Of a stretch of DNA of 64,000 bases, positions 27,701 to 43,000 are shown piece by piece. Every line of letters starts with the position of its first letter. The stretch's first letter is position 1. The stretch comes from Phorcus lineatus (taxonomy: Eukaryota; Mollusca; Gastropoda; Trochida; Trochidae). The notes under the pieces were generated by a model. The model saw nothing but the letters and a program-made list of their open reading frames with translations. It was not told the origin of the DNA and did no database searches. The DNA lies in NCBI GenBank assembly GCA_921293015.1, contig OV121081.1:66233022-66297021 (forward strand), read 5' to 3'. Made by a program: the position numbers and the translations under genes.

Positions 27701-30700
27701 ACCTCCATTGAGTTATTCACCCCTAAGAAACTAATAACATATACGCTTTAAAGCCTGATTTCAGGCCTATAGGGGTGAAAACGTTAAACCATTTACACAA
27801 GTAGAACCGTACCACATACGCTATCTAAACATCTATTGCATTATACAAATATTAAACAGTGATAGGAAAGAACACTCACAGATAAAGCAAGTTCAAAACA
27901 AGGCATTGAGATTGTGGATCTAAGGTGACCCATGAAAGAAAATGCAGATACCATAAATCTGCAGATAGAATACCATATCAGACTCTTCCTCTTATCTACT
28001 ACACACTCAAAACCATAGACACATCCATTATGCAGCAACATAACCATTGCCTTGCAATCTGAAGTTAAACAAAATGTTGCTTCATCCTGATCTCTCCCTT
28101 TTGTATATGACAGCAAAATTGTTCTCAAAACTACTTAAATATCTACACTAAACAACAGAAAACTTCAGTGCAACTCTCTCACATTGAGTACTTAGGAATA
28201 TAAGAAAAAGCCAGATGCCCTAATCAAACAGCCTTACACCAGTTGGATCAGTCAAGGCTTATCCAACCAACCAAACCCATAGTGAACCAGCTGGATGTCG
28301 AGGCTTTCCCAACCGAGTCTCGTTGTGAACTAGTTGGATGTCCAGGCTTACCCAACCAAGTCTCATTGTGAACCAGCTGGATGTCGAGCCTTACCCAACC
28401 AAGTCTCATTGTCAACCAGCTGGATGTTGAGGCTTACCCAACCAAATCTTATTGTGAACCAGCTGGATGTTGAGGCTTACCCAACCAAGTCTCATTGTGA
28501 ACCAGCTGGATATCCAGGCTTACCCAACCAAGTCTCATTGTGAACCAGCTGGATGTCGAGCCTTACCCAACCAAGTCTCATTGTGAACCAAATGGATGTC
28601 AAGGCTTACCCAACCAAGTCTCATTGTGAACCAGCTGGATGTTGAGGCTTACCCTTCCCTACCAAGTCTCATTGTGAACCAGATGGATGTCGAGGCTTAC
28701 CCTAACAAGTCTTATTGTGAACCAGCTGGATGTCGAGGCTTACCCTACCCTACCAAGTCTCATTGTGAACCATTCTCATTGTGAGGCAGCCCAGTTGAAA
28801 GGAGACTAGCAGTGCACATGACTATGTTTGAGTTGTAACTGGGTTAGCAGTAACACACTCACAGGCTCACAGATCAATATACAAGAGGAAGTCCTAATCA
28901 ATCAATACTAATTAACTGCAGCAAGCCGAGCCTCTTCCCTTGCTGACCGCTACTAAAGCTTGTCAGTGCAATCGACGGTAGCTTTTGACATTGAACAACT
29001 CTCTCCTTCCTCTACATGTTAGTAGAATCAACAGAAGCTTCACATCCTGATTGTGTCTCTACACAAACTTCAAGTTGTACTTATTCAGGGATACCTGTAA
29101 ATGCTTTAAGGCAGCCCAGATGATGGAATGTTTCCGTCAAGCACTGGTCGGTATCTTTTAACTGTTCTATGATCCATCAAGTTCAAATTCCTGTAAAAGT
29201 CTCCATACATACTTGGATGTCTACAAAATCAGTGTTCAACTTCATAAAAGCTTTGTGGCAATCCAAATGATGGTATTCCTCTGTCAGAATTCTTGTTTGT
29301 ACCCTTTGTCCTCTGTCAACATTCTTGTTGGTACCCTTTGTCCTCTGTCAACATTCTTGTTGGTACCCTTTGTCCTCTGTCAGTGTTCTTGTTGGTACCC
29401 TTTGTCCTCTGTCAGTGTTCTTGTTGGTACCCTTTGTCCTCTGTCAACGTTCCTGTTGGTACCCTTTGTCCTCTGTCAACGTTCTTGTTGGTACCCTTTG
29501 TCCTCTGTCAACGTTCTTGTTGGTACCCTTTGTCCTCTGTCAACGTTCTTGTTGGTACCCTTTGTACTCTGTCAGTGTTCTTGTTGGTACCCTTTGTCCT
29601 CTGTCAACGTTCTTGTTGGTACCCTTTGTCCTCTGTCAACGTTCTTGTTGGTACCCTTTGTACTCTGTCAGTGTTCTTGTTGGTACCCTTTGTCCTCTGT
29701 CAACGTTCTTGTTGGTACCCTTTGTCCTCTGTCAGTGTTCTTGTTTGTACCTTTTGACACCAGAAAACACACTTCTTCATGTTCACAGATCGTACAGCAG
29801 TTTCACATCTTGCTTCAGTTACTACATTGACTTCAGTGTCCACAGAATTAGTGACAGAACCTCATAAATTTATCCTAAAGATATCTATATCTGTCTACTT
29901 GTCAGTAGCTATTGATACTGCACAAATCTCCATAAATAAATCAACATCCTCAAAGTTGCATGTCTGCAAAATTATGGAAATATCGCTGGTATTTTCTTCG
30001 TCAGTCCCCTTTTAGTAGCTTTTGACACTGGAAACCTCTCTCCCACTTCCATGTTTGTAGATCCATCAGCAGTTTCAAGTCTTGCTAGACTCCATAATTG
30101 TATTTGATGTCAAAAAATCAGCCACAGATGTTGTATGGGTTCAAAATCTTTTGGAAAGGGCAATAGGACATTCTTTCATATGCATATACTTTTGATTCTT
30201 AATGCCATTAAAAACTCCAGCAGCAGTCTGTACATGCACCGCCACTGCATCTACACTGTCTCAGGACATTTACTTTGCTTATAAGTGCAGTGTATGAAAT
30301 AATGCCCATCTGCCAGTCTGTAAACTGGTGAGTTTGAGCCAAGCTGGTAACTTTTGAAGGTTTTTCTTTAATTCAATTCCTTATTTTTTCCTTTCCTTAT
30401 TTGATAAAAGCACACTTTTGGACTGGTATTCTTTTAGGCTAATTTTATACACTGCACATTATACATTTTATATATATATATATATTTTTAAGCTCTCTCA
30501 GTGCTAAGATAGAAAATTTTAATGTGTGGTACTTACGACAATATTAGAACTAAGAGAGCTTAAAAAGTCTAGGTCCTGGTAAGTCATTTAAAGCACATTG
30601 ACATGAGAAGTTCAGTACAAGAACTGCAATACATACAGAGTGAGTTGATAAAAAGCTGCTGTTCTTCCAGTAACATCAATGAAATCAATATGAGTACTAA

Positions 30701-33700
30701 AGGTTTCAAATATTCATGATGCCAGGTGGTAATTATCAAATATATACTTTTGGCTGAGATGGATGGCTAATTTGTCCAATTAGAATAGTGTGATTACTAA
30801 CATTATACTTAGCATGAGTCAAATTAGATGACATATACTAATGACTCAACAAATCAGCATGCATTGTAAGTGAAATATTGGACAGTGTACACCTGCCAAT
30901 GAGGGAACCTTACAGTTTGATAACAAATCATATCACCATACCTTGAAACAGTAAAATATGATATATACATATACATATAATATATATATAAAGATATTTT
31001 GTTTTTAGAACCCATTTTCTTAAGAAATTAAATCTTGAAAGCATTGATTGTGTAGTCACTGTCATACACAGGGTACAAGTAAGGCAGGCAAGAGTAGCTG
31101 ACAATTAATGGTGTTCATTAATATAATTTATACTTAACCATGATATTAAAGTATCAATAAATATACTTATTCTTTTTCAACATTCTTACACATATTTTCT
31201 GTTTGAACCACATGTGAGGAAAACTATTGAAACATATGTTATCCCTCCCAGTTATCATCCATTAGGCACCATATTATGAATGTTGTCACGCCTCCTTCCA
31301 GACTGGGATCTCGAGTTATAAGATTTAGTCAAACTTAACATTACTTAACGTTTCAGAATTATACTGGCATCATTAGTAGTTACTTCATTATCAGTGACAG
31401 TGACATAGGCCTTAAAACTGCGAGAATTGACAGAAAATCTCTTACCCAACAACTTCAAAGAACAGAAGAAGAAGGGAACTTTGAGACAAGGGGAATTTCT
31501 TCATAACTACATTAGTTGTGCATTTGAATGAGCTACAACAGCATCAAAGCATATTTTTGGTCTATTAAGCCTACCATATTCATGTTAGTATTTCAAACAA
31601 TTTTGTTCATAATCTAAATGTTTTTCTATATGGCCATTATTTTAAATAATAAAAGTGTTGAGTTGTGACCTTAATTTCTGTGCTTATCCTAACAATACCA
31701 AACTGAGGCTTCTGTACAGCAATCAGTGCTAAACCTAAGGTAAGTAGTCTTCACCCCTGACAGTGCTCTTTAAGTGGTATCTCATTGTTTTCGTGAAGGC
31801 ATGTTCTCACAATGTACAGAAATTAAACAACTAGAAGTTGTTACCATAAACTCACAGTGAGAAAGTGTGTACAAGAGATACAAAGCCACTGCAGAACACA
31901 GAAGACATAGTTTTCACTCATTCTGATTCACAAACAACAGCAGTAGGCATAACCGGCATATATACATATATATATATATATTATATATATTTATAGTTTT
32001 CACTCATTCTGATTCACAAACAACAGCAGTAGGCATAACCGGCTTATATACATATATACATATTATATATATTTATAGTTTTCACTCATTCTGATTCACA
32101 AAGAACAGCAGTAGGCATGACCGGCATATATACATATATATATTATATATATTTATAGTTTTCACCCATTCTGATTCACAAACAACAGCAGTAGGCATGA
32201 CCGGCATATATACATATATATATATGTTATATACAAGACCACGGAGGCACTATTGACTGTTAAATCCTTTTTGTTAAACAATGTTAAAACATTAAACAAC
32301 TATAATCATGGAACTCTGCAACATTTATCATTATCATTGTGATAAATGTACATTTGCAAGAACTTATATAAATAAATTGTTGTTGAACTTTAAGTTCAAA
32401 TGACATTTATGAAAATAGAACTCAGTGGTTGTTTCTGTAACAAATTCGAAACAATGATAATAATCAGAAAAGTCAGGACTGCTGAACAGATTCCGAAGAT
32501 CACAGGCAAGAGCAGCATATCGAGCACGTCAAAGATGGCCGACATACAGTCGCAAGAGTCCTTCACCGACCCTATCACTTAATTTGGTTGACCTGGTTTC
32601 CGTTTTTATATATATATTGATACAAGAATAAATATTAAAGCTTATAAGTTTAATACTGTCCCATATTGAAACATACCAGTGCATGAAGAATCAAACAAAA
32701 CAGCCATTTTTAAAAATGTCAAATGCGAATTGCATATTAAACCTTAAATCGATGCCAGATTGCCAGATCAAATCCACATTTTCAAGGTTATGAACTGCCA
32801 AAGGGACTATGTTTCATACACTGGTTAACAAGCAATGAATACAAGTACCCAACACCAAAGTAAATGACAATAAGACTAGCTCACCTTGTTTGAGCGCAGT
32901 GCCATCTTGCCGCCACATCTTGCACAGGACTTGAGGTGGCAGTAGTGGCAGCTGTGTCCAACGCCGTCTGCAAACTTGGTCTTGTGGCATATCTGGCAGA
33001 CGGCCCCCTCATCTTGCAGGGGGATCTTTGGCGTCTGCTCCGTCAGCTTCTTCACCGTCTGTTGGTAACTCTCGAAGTCATCCTGCATTTGTCTGAAAGA
33101 TATTTAACACTCAGTCAACCTCAGATATCAGCATTTAGATAAATAAATTACTTTCATTTGGTATTTGCCAACAAATTTTTCTGAAAATCTGTGTCTGTCT
33201 GAAAATCCCATTTTTGTATGATTTAAAGCCGTGTACACTCTGTCTGTCTATTCATAGAAACCAAGCTTACAATTAATATCATGTTTGCCTTAACTATTAA
33301 TTCTATCTGAAAATGATAGTTTGTCTGAAAATCCTGCAGTTTGCTAACTGTGTAAAGCCATCCTTTGGTAGGCAGGTACATATACTACAATAAGCTAACA
33401 GGTGCCACGGCTAAAGCAACAGCCCAAGAAGGCCTAGCTGTGTATTCAAAGATCACATCTTATTCAAATTAATGTATTTTGTTTTCTACCATTTATCTCA
33501 AGAAAAAATGTTATGCTATGTTACAATAATGGAATAATAAAAATGTTTCTCCGCTTGAACTCCGCTTTTCAAGATTACATCCCTCAGCAACTGTGACTAG
33601 AAGATTAAACTGAATTAAAGATCTCAGAGATCTAAGTCATGGGCCTGCATTTAAAAATCTCCCATTGAGTATAGATAGTTTTAAGTACAATGCATTGCCT

Positions 33701-36700
33701 TAAGATCTCCCAATACATAGAGGATATTTGACATTTCTCATCGAATACCATGGATATTTCATTGAGTGAAGTAGAAATTTATATTTTCACGAGTGGCGTA
33801 GCCATGAGTGTAAATGTATGATTTTCTACTTCACGAGATGAAATATTCTTGGTATTCGACGAGAAATGTCAAATGGTCTATTTATTATGTTTCCCAAAAC
33901 CCCGTAAACGACCCTAACTATATGAATGGAGAAGCTAAAATGCTTGGCTAGCGCGGCCGTTGCATTACGTCATTCAATTGTTTCGTGATGTCACAGACGA
34001 CGTCATATGATTGTTGCATCATTTCACTGAGTAGAATACCATTTTTATTTCACTCAGTGAAAATACAGGTTATATTTTCACCAATAAATGGCATATTTCA
34101 CCATTCGAAATATAATAATAATAGAGCTTAGACAATTTATGCGCAATATATCCTGTCACAAAGTCGCCTATACGCTCATGCATGGGCCTGTCTTAACAAC
34201 TCTCCCATTGAGTATAGATAGTTTTATGTACAATGCATTGCCTTAAGATCTCCCAACACTAAGAGAGCTTAGACAATCTAGGCGCAAATATATCCTGTCA
34301 CAAAGTCTCCTATCTGCTCATGCATGGGCCTGTATTTACAATTCTCCCATTGAGTATAGACTGTTATATGAACCATCCATTGCCTAAAGATCTCCCAACA
34401 CTAAGAGAGCTTAGACAATCTAGGCGCAAATATATCCTGTCACAAAGTCTCCTATCTGCTCATGCATGGGCCTGTATTTACAATTCTCCCATTGAGTATA
34501 GACTGTTATATGAACCATCCATTGCCTAAAGATCTCCCAACACTAAGAGAGCTTAGACAATCTAGGCGCAAATATATCCTGTCACAAAGTCACCTATACG
34601 CTCATGCATTGGCCTGTATTTACAAATCTCCCTTTGAGTATAGACAGTTTTATGTACCATACATTGCTTAAAGATCTCCCAATGCTAAGAGAGCTTAGAC
34701 AATCTAGCTCCTGCCTGTACAAGCACAAAGTCGCCTATTCACTGTATTGATCTGGGCTACATGGAGGCAGGCCACGGCTGCATATTTCATGGCAACTGTT
34801 GATGCTACAGAAGCTGGTCCATCGAGGATAAGGATAATCAAAACATGTTTAACATTCAGTCCACTTATTGACTGAAACCTATCTCCATAGAACCACTCAA
34901 TTCCATTCATATGCAGCTACTCTTGTATAACCAAAACTTCCACTCATGTCGAAACAATATGCTTTAGAATCCAACATTCGAACACTCTGAGTTAATGATG
35001 ATCAATCTATAGAAATTCTTATTTCCAAACAAGAACAAAGTCAGTAGATCTGATGGCATGGGTAGGCTTGTCAACATTTTTCAGATACCATGCATAGGAA
35101 CTTAGTAGTCAAACATGTCAATCCTTGTCATTGAATTTGCTTTGATAGTGTACTAACTGTTAATGAAAATTTCCTTGTTACAGCTAATTGGTTCAGTATT
35201 GTTATAATATATATATATAGGTTTAAGAATGTTTATTAAAATCAAGAAAAAGTACCACGGTTGGAGCCTGGCAATTAGTTAAACTAAATGTTGGAAACCA
35301 ACTATACCAGACACAAATTGCCGAGAAAGCAGATTTTGATTTGTTCATGCCCAAGGCATCACCACAACTTAGGACAAATATCATGGATAACAATTTATCT
35401 AATCTTAGACTTTCACATTTCTTTTCAGATTCTCATACCTTTTTCAAGCATGAATGACATACAAAAGATACAGTAAGACACAGAGGCAACAAGATGAGAT
35501 GTGGAGGTGAAGAGATGATTAACAATAACAACGAGTACACACTCGAAGAAAGATAACATTAGTGATAACATATACCGGAAGACAGTTCAAGTCTCCAATC
35601 TCAAGTCTCATCATGGGGAGAGAACACCAAAGTCTCTCACTGTCTAGCAACTGAGATGGTCACCCATCCACCAGGCAAACCATGTCCATTGTTGCTGAAC
35701 TTCAATAAAAGCAGTACAGGACAATGTGGCACTACCTGGTTTTTGTGAGTGAAAAGACACTTGACAACATTTTAATTTGATATTTGGTGTGAATCATGTG
35801 AGATGCTGGGGTGACCTGGGGTTTAATGCCGCGTCTAAGAGTATTTAACTTATATCATAGTTGCTAGTGTTCGAACCCCTGACTTCTTGATCCAAAGCCA
35901 AAAGCAAGAATCATGTGACAGCATCGATAACTCAGAGGATCAACTGTACAACCCTTTCAACAGTATTTACTACGAAATTGCTCCGAAGTGCGTAGAAATG
36001 TCAGGTAATTACATGAATCATTAAGTCAAAATTTATTAGCAAGTTACATTGTTTGACTCTATTACTTGTGATAGGTCACTGCATACTGTAAATGTCAAAT
36101 ATCTAAGCTAATTGGTATTAACCCAGTTACATAGGCAAAGTCTTACACAAATGAATTCACAAACATTTACAAATATCTGCTGAAAATATTGTGAGTTTAA
36201 TTTTCAAGACATCAGTGTTAACGGTCAAAGATATTTGAGTATTACATAACTTGATAAGTTTATTTTTCTAAACATGGATTTATATAGAAAAATTAAGAAT
36301 TTTATGGACTTCTTCATTGCAAAGAGATGTGATCTTTTGGTGTGTATAGCAAGAATTCTTATTCATACAGATGACCTGGACTTCTAAAATGCCACTCAAA
36401 GAATTTTTGGATTTATATTGTTTTAGGTTTGGAATATATTCTTTAAATGAATTTCCTAGTACAAGCAATAAAGAATCCTAATTAGTTCAAAGTAAGTTAA
36501 GAAATGAGAGAAAATAGGACAAGAAGTCAACTGAAAATGGAAGACTGTTTTGGATTGGATCTTTGCCACTGAAAAATTACTGCTGCTTTGATGCTTTGCA
36601 ACGACCAAGAAATATAATATTACCTAATTGTAAAAGAGTCATTTTCTGTTTTTGTGGTACAAAGCCCACTGTCAGTGAGTAAAGTCAAGGTTCAATCTAA

Positions 36701-37023
36701 AACTAAGTGACAAGATGTGATTTGTTGTTTTCTTATCTGATGCACCAAATGTTAAACGAGACCAATCTATACTGGGAACTCAACAATTGTACAAGCTAAA
36801 TTTCCAAATTGGGTGGGCCAGTGTAAGCCATTAAGTGTGCTCAGTACTGGGTTTGAATCACACCAGAGCAAATGTCTGTGTCTTGAACTGTTCCATATGC
36901 AGTTAGGTAGGGCTTAAATTGCTGCTTTAAATTCAGTGAGGTACTGGACAATTTGCTTGTTCCATGGGGTGACCCAAAGTTTCACTGCAACACATTCTGT
37001 TGTGAAATAACTTCACTCTTTAA

Positions 37024-37054
<31 letters not shown>

Positions 37055-40000
37055 TAAAAATCACGCTTGTAAAGCAATTTTTTCATTTGAGAACCTGTCC
37101 TGTGAATTAAACCTGGCATCACTTAAAAAAGTGTTCAAACATCTTTATACATAAGGTTAATGAAGAGTTATTATCAAAATATCTGTATACTTATTAACAT
37201 CATGCAAGCCAGACAGGTTTCCATGTCTGTAACAGACCTGAAGTCTATCCTGACTTTCAGAAACCACACTAGTCTATACTGTACAGATTGGAATGATGAA
37301 TTCTTGGAGAAATTGATAACTGGTTTAGTAATAGTGTCAAACACATTGTAATGACAATGAAAAACATTGTGTTATATTTAGAGCTTACAATCAATGACAA
37401 AAGTAGGTGACAATACATGAAATCTAAAATTAATGCTTATGCTTCATGTGATCACGTCAACACAAGAACCAAATCAGGTCAACCCAATTAATTACTACCT
37501 ATATTTATGATTGACTTACAATCACTGGCATGATTTTTATTAAATTGCCTTATAGCAAAACTCATTGCCAACGACATGTAGGGCAACCCTTCTAATCCTC
37601 CAAACTTATCAACTTGTAGGTGTCAAACATTAGCCAAGACCAGTTTTGTAGGGTAACCCTTCTAATCCTTCAAACTTATCAACTTGTAGGTGTCAAACAT
37701 TAGCCAAGACCAGTTTTGTAGGGTAACCCTTCTAATCCTCCAAACTTAGCAACTTGTAAGTGTCAGACATAAGCCTAGACCAGTTTTGTAGGGCAACCCT
37801 TCTAATCCTTCAAACTTAGCAACTTGTAAGTGTCAGACATAAGCCTAGACCAGTTTTGTAGGGCAACACTTCTAATCCTCCAAACTTAGCAACTTGTAAG
37901 TGTCAAAGATAAGCCCAGAACAGTTTTTTTTTATAAAATTGCCTTATAGCAAAACTCATTGCCAACGACATGTAGGGCAACCCTTCTAATCCTCCAAACT
38001 TATCAACTTGTAAGTGTCAAACATTAGCCTAGACCAGTTTTGTAGGGCAACCCTTCTAATCCTCCAAACTTAGCAACTTGTAAGTGTCAGACATAAGCCT
38101 AGACCAGTTTTGTAGGGCAACACTTCTAATCCTCCAAACTTAGCAACTTGTAAGTGTCAAAGATAAGCCCAGAACAGTTTTATAGGACAACCTTTCTAAT
38201 CATCCAAACTTAGCAACTTGTAAGTGTCAAACATAAGCCCACAACAGTTTTGTAGGGCAACCCTTCTAATCCTCCAAACTTAGCAACTTTTAAGTGTCAA
38301 ACATGTCAAACATGCTGCACATCGTAGAATCATGCCCATTGGATACAAGTGCTTAGCAACCTGTTGTAAAATTCTTTAGAAAAGCATAAAAAATGCTGAT
38401 TACATCAATAACAGCATGGTCATTGCATTAAGTATTGTAGTATTTTAGCTTGAGTGTTTGACAATTGAAAACCACATAATTTTTTAGATATGTAACCATG
38501 AGAAAGAGAACTATAAACTGAGTAATGTATGGCATAATTTGTAAGCGATCACCCTCTAGTGATGTTACACAAAAAGCCCAGCTACTATGAAGCCATATCC
38601 AATGGCACTTTATCATTATGCAATAGCAACCAATCTAATAATGCCTGCCTGAGGAATACTGTTGGAAACTCTCCAAGCAATCAATAACACTCCATTCTAA
38701 ACCAAAAGCAGAACATTTTAGCTTAAGTATAATCAAACCCATAAATAATGGAGCCAGCGCTTCTTTGGATACATTGTGTGCTTTCACAACTGAGTTTGGG
38801 CCAATGAGAGCGGATGACTATTAGCAGAAGACTAATCAGGTGTCAGATATGTTGCTGAAGTCTCTATATTCTCTGTCTGTCCGTCCGTCTGTTTGTCAGC
38901 GCTAGGGATGCAGGATGGCGCGATTGGCAACTCTTACTGTGCATTATTGATTCTGAACGCTCCCATTCATCTTTCCAAGCCAGAGGCAAATGCCCTGTGT
39001 ATTATGTGCAGCCACATGACGATAAACACATCACTCTAATTACATTCGTATAAACAATGTATCCCAAACAGACTTTTATTGAAAGACACAAAAACTGAGC
39101 AGTCCTTGTGGTAAAGTTTAGTGAGGTGGGCTAGTCTCTGGAAATTCAGCTCATGTAACCTTGACCTTCAAGCACGGACAGTCCAACCACTCGGCAAGAG
39201 CTCTTGCAAGTGCTGGAGCACTCAGGTCACAGACAGGAAAAACATGACGTAAAACCAATTTGTAGAAATTCAGTACACAAAACATCTATCATTTCATTCA
39301 ATTCAAAGAGACAGTCCTATAGAGGTATTTTTTGTGGAATTGAAAACCATTACGACATTCCTGTTTAAACATATAATTCCTAGATACATGATTATGACAC
39401 AATCCCCTTCTTGATATGTCTGCTGGTAATAGGTGGTTGCTTTTGATTTCACAATTTCACAAAGAAAATGTCAATTTGTTCAAAAAGGAAGACATTGTGC
39501 AATGATTCCTCGGTGCTACAAATGTTGAAATCCTTGCTTTAGCATGACAATTCATTGTTGATTCCTATAATTAAATGTTTGTAAATTGTGATTTTTCTTT
39601 TTTTTATCCGGAGGTTTTATTTTCTCAACCAATGCAAATAAAAGCTGATAGAACCCCCTCTTCAATGAAGAATTTTTCACAAATATTTTATAAGGGTAAC
39701 AAAAATAGATACAATTTCATTCATTTTTAAGCAGGTCTATCCAAGGGGTAAGGAATGCATGATATATCAAAAACCAATTTGTCGACCTGATGTACTGAAA
39801 ATTGTGATATTTTATCATTTCAAACAGGACTAAAGCCATATATTCATAAAGTTTTCATCTTATTTATAAAAGCTAGTATGAAATACAATCTGTTGATATT
39901 CACTATCTAGTATCTAGTATTTATATAGATTTTAAAGCAAGAGTTGGGCCTATTGGGCAGTCTGGAATAACTGAAGACATACTTTCAACCAATACTAAAA

Positions 40001-43000
40001 TGGTTTTTGAGTAAACCTTTATTGTCTTGGATTTACTCAAATTCTATTGTCATCTATTCTATCTGTCTGTCATTCTATTTTTAGCACATATCAGATTCAA
40101 ATAAATTATGACATCAGTAACCAAAATATTAGCTGGACTAGACAAAGGCTTCCATTGGAAAAGAGAATGTGATTGCAGTGGATGTATAGAGGATATTTGA
40201 TATACATTTCTAGTCGAATACCATGGATATTTCATCGAGTGAAGTAGAAATTTATATTTTCATGAGTGGCATAGCCACGAGTGTAAATATATGATTTTCT
40301 ACTTCACGAGATGAAATATTCATGGTATTCGATGAGAAATGTCAAATGTTCTATTTATTATGTTTCCCAAAACCCCGTAAATGACCCTAACTATATGAAT
40401 TGAGAAGCTAAAATGCTTCGCTAGTGCGGCCGTTGCATTACATCATTCAATTGTTTCATGACGTCACAGACGACGTCATATGATTGTTGCATCATTTCAC
40501 TGAGTAGAATACCATTTTTATTTCACTCAGTGAAAATACGGGGTTTATTTTCACCGATAAATGGCATATTTCACCATTCGAAATATAATAAATCAGTTTA
40601 CAAACATACTACCTGATGGATATTGTTCACATTTCATGAAAAACATATTTGACATTGTTCACTTTTCAAACGGTAACTACTATATTGTTTTAAAACAATT
40701 GAAAATCTTAAAACCTAGAAAAAAAATTATTGTGTGTAACGTACTTGTCAATGACACCCTTATAAATCTAATAAATCTATGTCAGTGTAATACATGCTTA
40801 ACAAATTACTTTTTCATATCTAAATAAACAATAGACCTCTACAACTTTCAGATAGGATATTCACTCAAGGTTTCAAGTTTACAAAAGTCATATATTGAGG
40901 TCTGAGTTATGTAAAGCATTTTAAATTTTTTCTTAATGTTATTCATACCAGTTCATGTTTGTACACTTCATTAGAAACATAACATTTTGGACACAGTATA
41001 AATGAATAAACAGAAAATGGAAAAGTATACTTTGTAAACAGCAAAGATTATAACATCCCAGGTATAATCATACGATGTACACGATAGCATTTGGATAAAT
41101 GTCTCAAAATAAAGAACTGGATTAGAAGTTCAGAATATTTATTCAATTATATTTGTATCTCATTTGACTGCACTGTCAAAAAACCATGATTTTCTACAAA
41201 TAATATTTTGACACACTCTATGAATAAACCAGAAGTAATTTCATTGATAATATCAGTTTACCAATTTTGACACTCAAGTAAACTGTAGATGCTATAATAT
41301 TGACACACTATGAGATGAATGGAAGTTGCCCTATAATAGTATATCAAATGAACTGTACCTGCAGTTGTTTACACAGTTGCTGACAATGTACATAAATAAC
41401 CATAAACAATAGCTAAACTGCCAATAAAAAAATTTCAACTAACAATGAACACACTACTACGCCAATACTACGTAACACATTTTATCAATAGGACAACTCT
41501 AGTCTGACAGTTTAACTATATCGAATCTCTGATGTCATAAATTTGATCTTGCAATAATGTTGACATTAGTTGAAAATGAAACAAATTAGTGTATAGCTGA
41601 GACACACTAACATATCGCGTACTACAATTCATTGTATGTACACAGATGGTGAGGGAATGAACTCCCTATTCATTGTAATGCTAGAGGCCGCATTTACGTC
41701 AGCCAATTTTCTTGTTTATCTATTTGTCCTGTTATTGCTAGCATGTCATTTAACCGCTATTTGCATAAAAATACCATATATGCGTAGTTTTCATCATTAA
41801 ACTTTATAATGTAGCCAGCTGCTAAAATGAAGAACATGTCTTTCTTTGTGTACAGGTGGTGAGAATAAATGTGAACATCACCAATATCACATGAAAACTT
41901 ACTTTTTAAATCATATCATATTTATACATTTCTTCACCAAAAAAAAAAATATTAACCTAACATTTTAATGAATTTCATTAAAGTTTGTGTCATATTATGC
42001 TTTGTTAAGGTAACAATAGAAATGTTTTCATAAAGATACATAACACAAGCTCTTATGTAATAATTAATAATAAATGTCATTATTTTAATCTCAATTGTTT
42101 ATGTTTAAAGAGTCCATCCTTTCAGCAATCAGTCCGACATGGTTTTTTGGGGGGGGAATGACATAACTTATCTTAAAACATTATGATAATAAACTATATG
42201 ATTAGATAGAATATCCACACGTTTATAAATGATTTATGATAAGACTAATCAACAATGCCTTGAAATGCAAGAATTTTCACATTCATAGCGCCGATGAATG
42301 GCTTAATCATTGTTGTGGCGTTTTTTTTACCGAGTGTGCGTTCTTATTAATAAAGTTGTAAAATCTAAATCAACCTTCAGATGCATGTTTCAACTGTGTA
42401 ATGTTATAATCATGTACTAATGATGAATATGAATGAACAGGAATGTCCCCTTTAATCTTTATTTCCATAAAAAATACACCGATAGGACCATGCTTTAAAG
42501 GGGCAGTTTTATGAAGTTTTATTTCATCAAATTTTCCCAGATTATATAATTATGCCACATGCATCACCAACAGAGGGTCAAACACCTCATTTCTCAAACC
42601 AATGTTCTGTAGTTGTAGAAGAAAGTATCAAGCATCATGCCAAAACTGCTGGCGCCAAATTTAGTGATAAGACCTTTTAATCATTCAAGGTAGACGAATG
42701 GATTTGCTTGGCTCAAACAAACATCTTACTTTCATTTGAGAACTGCTTCTTTTGAAAAAAGAATATTGACTTGCAAATGGTAACATTTATTTTCACTTTT
42801 GTGACATTACTTTGTTTACATTAAGAAATGTGCTACTGCCCCTTTAATGCAAAATAGAAATAGCTATCAAGCTTACATTTCAACTCATTCAAGATTAATT
42901 TCCATATGAAATTGTTCCCAAAAATTAGACCTTGTTTTTTATGTATTGAACTGACATATAACTCAAATACACTTTGCATGTGACAGAGCTGAAAGTAAAT

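Larger units (their letters stand above)
23205..32884 (-). other. Rim: RIM intron 2 (9.7 kb), with four minisatellites and a hAT-like MITE
   Basis: The intron contains the 333-bp hAT-like MITE (23.8-24.2 kb), a degenerate AAGCTTACCCAC-rich array (24.4-25.0 kb), the candidate microexon (27.5 kb), a 43-bp array (28.3-28.8 kb), the 32-bp array (29.3-29.8 kb) and a TA-rich 80-86 bp array (31.9-32.2 kb). The stretches 25,040-27,420 and 29,760-31,900 show nothing I can name. Confidence 0.7.

Noticed and set aside
28334-28784. Apparent repeat proteins in the 43-bp array
   Set aside because: The frames are by-products of a stop-poor minisatellite, shift where the unit length changes, and have no gene structure.
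32396-32582. Open frames on both strands, one with a membrane-like stretch (LLLPVIFGICSAVLTFLIII), the other ending SQESFTDPIT before a stop
   Set aside because: No acceptor or donor in a matching phase, no family match, and both strands are open over the same bases, so I could not choose or support either.
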